This document shows positions 58,955 to 64,000 of a stretch of 64,000 bases of DNA, piece by piece. The stretch lies in NCBI RefSeq assembly GCF_030063185.1, contig NZ_JASISP010000008.1, forward strand, positions 79,647 to 143,646, given 5' to 3'. The notes beneath the pieces were generated by a model that was not told where the DNA came from, made no database searches, and saw only the letters and a program-made list of their open reading frames with translations. Position numbers and translations under genes: made by a program. This stretch comes from Arthrobacter sp. H35-D1. Lineage in GTDB: Bacteria; Actinomycetota; Actinomycetes; Actinomycetales; Micrococcaceae. How positions within the stretch are numbered: position 1 is the first letter of the stretch; every line of letters starts with the position of its first letter.

Positions 58955-59539
58955 GTGAATCAGACTCTTACCGCCCAGGAAGCCCCTTTTCAAGCTCCTC
59001 TTGAAGACAACGACAATCCCGCCGTTTCTGCAGTTATTGAGCGTTTGTGCGCCACGGTGGAGGACTACCCGCAGGAGGGAATTGTTTTCAAGGACCTGAC
59101 GCCTGTTTTTGCCGACGGTGCTGCATTGAAACAAGTGGTGGATGCCATTGTGGAATCCTTCGCCGGACAGTTCGACGCGGTGGCCGGCGTGGAGGCCCGC
59201 GGGTTCTTGCTTGCAGCGGCTGCCGCCTACGCCACCGGAACGGGCGTCATCACCATCCGCAAGGCCGGAAAACTGCCGCGCGATGTCTACTCCGAAAGCT
59301 ACGCCCTTGAGTATGGCGAAGCCACCTTGGAACTGCACCGCGAAGACGTTCCTGCTGGCACGCGTGTGTTAATTCTCGACGACGTCCTTGCCACCGGGGG
59401 AACACTGGGTGCCGCCGCGGCCCTGCTTGAGCGCACCGGAGCCGTCGTGGCCGGCGTTGGGGTGGTGCTGGAGATCGATGCTCTGCCTGGCCGGGCGAAC
59501 CTCGACGGCATGGAAGTCGTCTCGCTGCTGCACGTGTAG
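58955..59539 (+). CDS. apt: Adenine phosphoribosyltransferase
   Basis: Salvages adenine to AMP using PRPP. 194 residues; the PRPP loop is VLILDDVLATGGTLGAA, and VEDYPQEGIVFKDLTPVFAD and VEARGFLLAAAAA are family segments. GTG start at 58955 follows from the promoter spacing and the family length plus a short N-terminal extension. Confidence 0.93.
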   Translation: MNQTLTAQEAPFQAPLEDNDNPAVSAVIERLCATVEDYPQEGIVFKDLTPVFADGAALKQVVDAIVESFAGQFDAVAGVEARGFLLAAAAAYATGTGVITIRKAGKLPRDVYSESYALEYGEATLELHREDVPAGTRVLILDDVLATGGTLGAAAALLERTGAVVAGVGVVLEIDALPGRANLDGMEVVSLLHV

Positions 59540-59646
59540 CCAGGTTCGGCACCAGGACAGCCGGTGATGCCGGCGCCGGGGAGCCCCCTGGCGCAAGCAA
59601 CATGTTGGCGTGCTCACAAACGTCAGCGCCGGCGCACGGTACGGGA

Positions 59647-59652
59647 TAGAAT
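59647..59652 (+). promoter_or_regulatory. -10 element of the HelD-like gene
   Basis: TAGAAT lies 49 bases before the ATG at 59701. A small hairpin CCGCC-TTTTT-GGCGG (59660-59674) is in the leader, ahead of the ribosome site GGAG. Confidence 0.45.
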
Positions 59653-59700
59653 AGACGGTCCGCCTTTTTGGCGGCATGCCTTACCTATCAGGAGCCTTGC

Positions 59701-61941
59701 ATGTATGACGACGAGTTGGCCCAAGAACGAAGCTATGTTGACGAACTGTATTCACGCTTGGATGAACTCCGTGCTGAAAAGGTTGAGCAGCTGGCCGATG
59801 TGCGCCGGACCAAGTCCATGGGGACGCACCAAAACCGCTCCGAACGCGACGCCTTTGCCACGCTGTACGAGGACCGCCTGGCCCAGCTGAACGCCGTCGA
59901 CGACAAGCTGGTGTTTGGCCGGCTCGACCTCGACGACGGCCAGGACCGCTACATTGGCCGCATTGGGCTGCTGTCCGAGGACCTGCGCCAGCTCATGGTC
60001 GACTGGCGCGCCCCCGAAGCAGGCACCTTCTACCAAGCCACCGCCTTTGAACGCATGGGCGTGCGTCGTCGTCGCCACCTGCTGCTGCAGGGCAGGAACG
60101 TGAAGGCCATCGAAGACGACGTCCTTGACCACACCATGCTCTCCGACAACGAACACGTCCAGGGTGAGGGTGCCCTGCTGGCAGCGTTGAATTCCAAGCG
60201 CACGGGCCGCATGAATGACATTGTCGGCACCATCCAGGCCGAGCAGGACAGGATCATCCGCTCGCCCCTGAGCGGGGCCTTGGTGGTGCAGGGCGGCCCG
60301 GGTACGGGGAAAACCGCGGTTGCGCTCCACCGCGCCGCCTACCTTTTATACACGCACCGCGAAAGGCTGCAGTCCGCCGGGGTGCTGCTGGTGGGGCCGT
60401 CGCGGGCTTTCATGAAATACATTGAGCGCGTGTTGCCGTCCCTCGGCGAAACCGGGGTGGTCATGGCCAGCGTGGGAAACCTGTTCCCCGGTGTGCAGGC
60501 CGTCGGATTCGAATCCGCTGAAACCGCAGTGCTCAAAGGCCGCATTTCCATGGTCCAGGTGGTGGCCAACGCGGTCGCCAACCGCCAGCGCTTGCCACAC
60601 GGAGATGTCAGGCTCGACGTCGAAGGCACCCGCTTGGTCCTCACCGTCCGCCAGGTGCGCCGCGCCAGGGACAAGGCGCGGGCCACCGGCCTGCCGCACA
60701 ACGAAGCGCGTGTCACCTTTGTGAAAACCCTGCTCCGTGAGCTCACGGAGCAGTTGCGCGAACACATTGAATCTGCCGGGGCGGGCAACAACGCCGACCG
60801 CTCCTACCTGGCCGAAGATGTGCGCACCGCCCGCGACGTTCGCGTCATGCTGAACTTGTGCTGGATGCCCATGACGGCGGGGCAGTTGCTCGATGAGATG
60901 TTCAGCAAGCCGGAGATTCTGGCCGCTGTGACACCGGGACTCAGCCCGGACGAGCGGGAGCTGCTGCTGCGCAGTCCCGGTGCGCCCTGGACGGAGTCGG
61001 ATGTGCCGCTGCTGGACGAGGCGGCAGAGCTGCTGGGCGAGATGGACGCCACGGGAGGCCGCGCCCAGGCCAATGCAGAGTCGCAGCGCAAACGGGATCT
61101 GGCCAATGCTGAAAAGGCGCTTTCCAACATGAACCAGCAGATGGAGGATTCCGGCGTCGACGGGATGCTCACCGCTGAGCAACTGGCCGACTACAACCTT
61201 GTCGGGGAGGCATCCCAGACCAGCGCCGAGCGTGCACTGACAGACAGAACGTGGGCGTATGGGCATGTGGTGGTGGACGAGGCCCAGGAACTTTCGCCCA
61301 TGCAGTGGCGGCTCCTGGTGCGCCGCTGCCCGGTGAAATCCTTCACGATTGTCGGGGACATTGCCCAAACCAGTTCCGCCAGCGGTGCCATGTCCTGGCA
61401 ACAGGCATTGGCACCCTTCATGGGGGAGCGTTGGAACATCGAGGAACTGACCGTCAACTACCGCACTCCTACTCAGATTGCCGAGGCCGCCGTGCGCATG
61501 GCCAATGCAGCAGGCCAGATTGTCTCGGCCCCGAAGGCCGTGCGCGACGGCGAATGGGAACCCTTCGTTGATTTTGTCGCCGCAGGAGACGTGATCACCC
61601 AGGTGGTCGCTGTCATGCCGGAGGAAACTGCCGCCGTGGGTGGGGGGCTTGTCGCCGTGATCGCACCGCGCGCCATGGTGCAGGCCACCACGGCCGCACT
61701 GCGGAACGTCTACGGATCCCGGATCGGCCACGGCGCCGGTTCCCTGGAACAGGACATTGTGGTGATCGACCCGCACGAGGCCAAGGGCCTGGAATTCGAC
61801 GGTGTGATCATTCTGGAGCCCGCCGAGTTGCTGGCCGGTGCCAACGGCCGTGTCGGGGATCTGTATGTCTCCATGACGCGGCCCACCCAGCGTCTGCGGC
61901 TGATCAGCTCGAGGCCGCTGCCGGCAGGAATCGAAAAATAA
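59701..61941 (+). CDS. HelD-like RNA polymerase-associated helicase
   Basis: UvrD/Rep-type motor of 746 residues. The N-terminal ~70 residues are a coiled-coil arm (ERSYVDELYSRLDELRAEKV) like the one HelD pushes into RNA polymerase. Walker A is QGGPGTGKTAVALHRAAYLL near residue 198, and motif II is VVDEAQELS. HelD proteins free stalled polymerase; the actinobacterial class, including HelR, can also eject rifamycins. Ordinary DNA helicase activity cannot be ruled out. ATG at 59701. Confidence 0.87.
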   Translation: MYDDELAQERSYVDELYSRLDELRAEKVEQLADVRRTKSMGTHQNRSERDAFATLYEDRLAQLNAVDDKLVFGRLDLDDGQDRYIGRIGLLSEDLRQLMVDWRAPEAGTFYQATAFERMGVRRRRHLLLQGRNVKAIEDDVLDHTMLSDNEHVQGEGALLAALNSKRTGRMNDIVGTIQAEQDRIIRSPLSGALVVQGGPGTGKTAVALHRAAYLLYTHRERLQSAGVLLVGPSRAFMKYIERVLPSLGETGVVMASVGNLFPGVQAVGFESAETAVLKGRISMVQVVANAVANRQRLPHGDVRLDVEGTRLVLTVRQVRRARDKARATGLPHNEARVTFVKTLLRELTEQLREHIESAGAGNNADRSYLAEDVRTARDVRVMLNLCWMPMTAGQLLDEMFSKPEILAAVTPGLSPDERELLLRSPGAPWTESDVPLLDEAAELLGEMDATGGRAQANAESQRKRDLANAEKALSNMNQQMEDSGVDGMLTAEQLADYNLVGEASQTSAERALTDRTWAYGHVVVDEAQELSPMQWRLLVRRCPVKSFTIVGDIAQTSSASGAMSWQQALAPFMGERWNIEELTVNYRTPTQIAEAAVRMANAAGQIVSAPKAVRDGEWEPFVDFVAAGDVITQVVAVMPEETAAVGGGLVAVIAPRAMVQATTAALRNVYGSRIGHGAGSLEQDIVVIDPHEAKGLEFDGVIILEPAELLAGANGRVGDLYVSMTRPTQRLRLISSRPLPAGIEK

Positions 61942-62030
61942 CAAGGGGGCCGCACCCGCCGTCGTTGTCCTGCGCGGCCACGGCGGGAGGCGGCCGGACG
62001 GCGAATGGCGGAGAACCGGCGTCGTGCTGG

Positions 62031-62036
62031 TAATTT
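62031..62036 (+). promoter_or_regulatory. Putative leaderless -10 hexamer of tyrS
   Basis: TAATTT ends 6 bases before the GTG at 62043. Confidence 0.4.
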
Positions 62037-62042
62037 TGGGGT

Positions 62043-63353
62043 GTGTCTTTGCAAACTGAACTCCACGTCCCCGAGAACGACCCCAGCTTCGCCAACGTTT
62101 GGCAGGAGCTGAAGTGGCGAGGCCTTGTGCAGGTCTCCACCGACGAGGCAGCCCTTGAAGAGCTGCTCGCCGGCGATCCGATCACCTACTATTGCGGCTT
62201 CGACCCCACCGCGCCGAGCCTGCACCTGGGCAACTTGGTCCAGCTGCTGACCATGCGCCGCATGCAGCTCGCCGGCCACAAGCCGCTGGGCTTGGTGGGC
62301 GGCTCCACCGGACTGGTGGGGGATCCGCGTCCGACGGCGGAGCGCACCATGAACTCGAAGGAAACCGTCGAGGAGTGGGTTGGCTACCTGCAGGGCCAGG
62401 TGCAGCGGTTCCTGTCCTTTGAGGGGGAGAACGCGGCGCGCATGGTCAACAACCTTGACTGGACCGAACCGATGTCGGTGCTGGACTTCCTGCGCGACGT
62501 GGGCAAGTACTTCCGCGTTGGCACCATGATCAAGAAGGACATTGTGGCCTCGCGGCTGAACTCGGACGAAGGCATCAGCTACGCCGAATTCAGCTACCAA
62601 ATCCTGCAGGGCATGGACTATCTCGAACTGTTCCGCCAGTACGGCTGTGTTCTGCAGCAGGGCGGCTCGGACCAGTGGGGCAACCTGACAAGCGGAGCGG
62701 ACCTGATCCGCAAAGTGGAAGGTGCTTCCGTCCACGCGCTGGGAACGCCGTTGATCACCAACTCCGACGGCACCAAGTTCGGCAAGAGCGAAGGCAACGC
62801 CATTTGGCTCGATGCGGCCATGTGCAGCCCCTTTGACATGTACCAGTTCTGGCTCAATACGGCAGACGCCGACGTGGTGGACCGCCTCAAGGTGTTCACG
62901 TTCCTTGGCCACGAACAGATTGAAGCCGTTGCCGCCGCTGTGGCGGAAAAGCCGCAGGCCCGCGAAGGCCAACGGACCCTTGCCTTCCAAGTCACTTCAC
63001 TTGTACATGGTGCCGATGCCACCTTGAAAGTCATCGCCGCCTCCGCTGCCTTGTTTGGCCAGGGTGAACTGGCTGCCCTGGATTTGGCAACCCTGGAATC
63101 GGCCACCAGGGAACTGCCGCGCTCAACGGCGCCGGCAGCCGGGGTGACCATTGTGGAACTGTTGGTGGCTGCGGGACTTTCCAAGAGCAATTCCGAGGCC
63201 CGCCGAACGGTGGGGGAGGGCGGGGCCTATGTGAACAATGCCAAGGTCACCGATCCTGATTCCGTGCTTGGCGCAGCCGATGCTCTTCATGGCAAGTACC
63301 TGCTGGTGCGCCGCGGGAAGCGGACCCTGTCCATGGTGGAACTGGCCGGCTAG
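62043..63353 (+). CDS. tyrS: Tyrosine--tRNA ligase
   Basis: Class I synthetase of 436 residues. The HIGH motif is HLGN near residue 61 and the KMSKS motif is KFGKS near residue 246; a C-terminal S4 domain (SNSEARRTVGEGGAYVNNAKV) binds tRNA. GTG at 62043. It is followed by an rRNA operon leader; tyrS upstream of an rrn operon is also seen in Mycobacterium smegmatis. Confidence 0.97.
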   Translation: MSLQTELHVPENDPSFANVWQELKWRGLVQVSTDEAALEELLAGDPITYYCGFDPTAPSLHLGNLVQLLTMRRMQLAGHKPLGLVGGSTGLVGDPRPTAERTMNSKETVEEWVGYLQGQVQRFLSFEGENAARMVNNLDWTEPMSVLDFLRDVGKYFRVGTMIKKDIVASRLNSDEGISYAEFSYQILQGMDYLELFRQYGCVLQQGGSDQWGNLTSGADLIRKVEGASVHALGTPLITNSDGTKFGKSEGNAIWLDAAMCSPFDMYQFWLNTADADVVDRLKVFTFLGHEQIEAVAAAVAEKPQAREGQRTLAFQVTSLVHGADATLKVIAASAALFGQGELAALDLATLESATRELPRSTAPAAGVTIVELLVAAGLSKSNSEARRTVGEGGAYVNNAKVTDPDSVLGAADALHGKYLLVRRGKRTLSMVELAG

Positions 63354-63410
63354 TCCCCACTTGCCGGCCCAGTAAATCGCTGTCGCGATTTCCCGGGAAC
63401 CTGGCAAATG

Positions 63411-63550
63411 TGGGCCCATCCAATCCCTCCCCAAGGGCGTCCGCTGGCGCGTACCCCCTTGGGGCCCCTCGGGATTGTGGGCCCACCGTACTTCCCAAGT
63501 GACACCCGCTGGCGCGTCCCCCCTTGGGTCCACTCGCGCCTATGTGCCCA
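63411..63550 (-). repeat. Two copies of the 60-bp repeat family, inverted
   Basis: The reverse complement of 63412-63484 is nearly identical by eye to 25352-25425 (TGGGCCCACAATCCCGAGGG, GTACGCGCCAGCGGA, CCTTGGGGAGGGATTGG). A second, more degenerate copy covers about 63480-63550. Confidence 0.82.
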
Positions 63551-63559
63551 CTCAGACGT

Positions 63560-63593
63560 GCTGCCCGCCCCGACTTGCGTTGGGGCGGGCAGC
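63560..63593 (+). terminator. Hairpin terminator after tyrS
   Basis: Perfect 12-bp stem GCTGCCCGCCCC/GGGGCGGGCAGC with a 10-base loop and a weak T-rich tail (TGTGTATTGTTC). Confidence 0.7.
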
Positions 63594-63599
63594 TGTGTA

Positions 63600-64000
63600 T
63601 TGTTCTATCTGTTGCTTGCGCAACGCTGAGCCACTCCGCTTGCGGGGAAGTGCTCACCACTCCGCAAGAAACAAAAACCAGAGAATATATGTTGAATACA
63701 ATCGACTCTTCGAATTGATAATATTCAAACGAAAACATGGTTTTGCGGAAAACATGGAGTGACGAGCCACACACGCTGTGGATTGGACAAAATGTATTCC
63801 TTTGAAATAAAGTTTCATTATCGCAACGACGAAAACTAATTGGAATAAACAATTAGGAATTACTCGAATTGCATTTGTTGTTTGAGAACTCAATAGTGTG
63901 CCAAGTTTTATTGATACCAATTTATTTATATGGATTGGTTATTTGGTTTTGTTGTTGCCGCCCCTGTGGTGATGGCAGGACTGTTTAGCTGGTTTCGAAT
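63600..64000 (+). promoter_or_regulatory. rRNA operon promoter and leader region
   Basis: This stretch is much more AT-rich than the rest of the window, as expected for strong rRNA promoters. TGTTGTTTGAGAACTCAATAGTGTG (63876-63900, quoted in two parts: TGTTGTTTGAGAAC and TCAATAGTGTG) resembles the boxA antitermination and leader sequence before actinobacterial 16S genes. Several -10-like hexamers occur (for example TAATAT at 63719) but I cannot assign one. The 16S gene itself is not reached. No protein gene is supported here. Confidence 0.7.

Noticed and set aside
59540..59700. Rifamycin-associated element (inverted repeat expected upstream of helR-type genes)
   Set aside because: GGGGAGCCCC and GCGCAAGC are present near 59578-59598, but they do not form the expected GGGGCTTGC inverted repeat.

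Overview
The window is about 64 kb of a high-GC actinobacterial chromosome, most likely a member of the Micrococcaceae close to Arthrobacter. This rests on gene order (ftsK-pgsA-clgR-recA-recX-miaB-miaA-dapF-hflX-lexA, which matches the same block in mycobacteria), on actinobacterial families (ClgR, PriA-type HisA, a mycothiol-dependent maleylpyruvate isomerase-like protein, HelD), on TCGAA-N6-TTCGA SOS boxes, and on an rRNA leader in the last few hundred bases that looks like the Arthrobacter type. No taxonomic search was possible. Nearly all of the window is ordinary, densely packed core genome. I see no prophage, integrase, insertion sequence, CRISPR array or tRNA gene.

Layout. 0.1-5.6 kb: ftsK, pgsA, a cinA-type amidase, clgR, a marR regulator and a DUF3046 gene. 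6-9 kb: SOS-regulated recA with recX, then a secreted coiled-coil cell-wall enzyme. 9.4-19 kb: miaB-miaA-dapF, an rRNA-methylase-like gene, hflX, a DinG/XPD-like helicase, lexA, and a divergent LysM cell-division-inhibitor candidate. 19-25 kb: histidine genes hisC, hisB, hisH, a 49-residue membrane protein, priA, an SseB protein and an MFS transporter. 25-32 kb: DUF1844, infC-rpmI-rplT, an SpoU/TrmH methylase, a CDF transporter, an MFS transporter and a Nudix hydrolase. 32-38 kb: DUF5302, a Rv2578c-like radical SAM gene, an acyl-CoA ligase, and a tightly overlapping four-gene operon (two related lipoproteins, an HExxH membrane protein, a SIMPL-domain protein). 38-44 kb: pheST, a lipoprotein, a FUSC-like membrane protein and a quinone-oxidoreductase-like gene. 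45-54 kb: the complete arginine set argCJBDFR and argGH. 54-64 kb: a MDMPI-like protein, an AbiEi/DUF559-like gene, alkA, a second MDR oxidoreductase, mpg, apt, helD, tyrS and the rRNA operon leader.

How it works together. The first third is organised around DNA damage: LexA boxes lie at recA, in the lexA/LysM intergenic region, and (a weaker one) at the radical SAM gene; two DNA-alkylation glycosylases lie together near 57-58.8 kb. Arginine synthesis appears to be controlled by ArgR, encoded inside its own operon, acting on paired ARG boxes with the same 20-bp phasing in front of argC and argG. A striking general feature is that about 15 genes have a TANNNT -10 hexamer ending 6-8 bases before the start codon, which predicts leaderless mRNAs. 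Accessory-looking structure is confined to intergenic gaps: a 60-bp repeat family at three loci, a 41-bp repeat array with inverted copies, a 19-bp repeat, and long hairpins, including a matched pair flanking the AbiEi-like gene.
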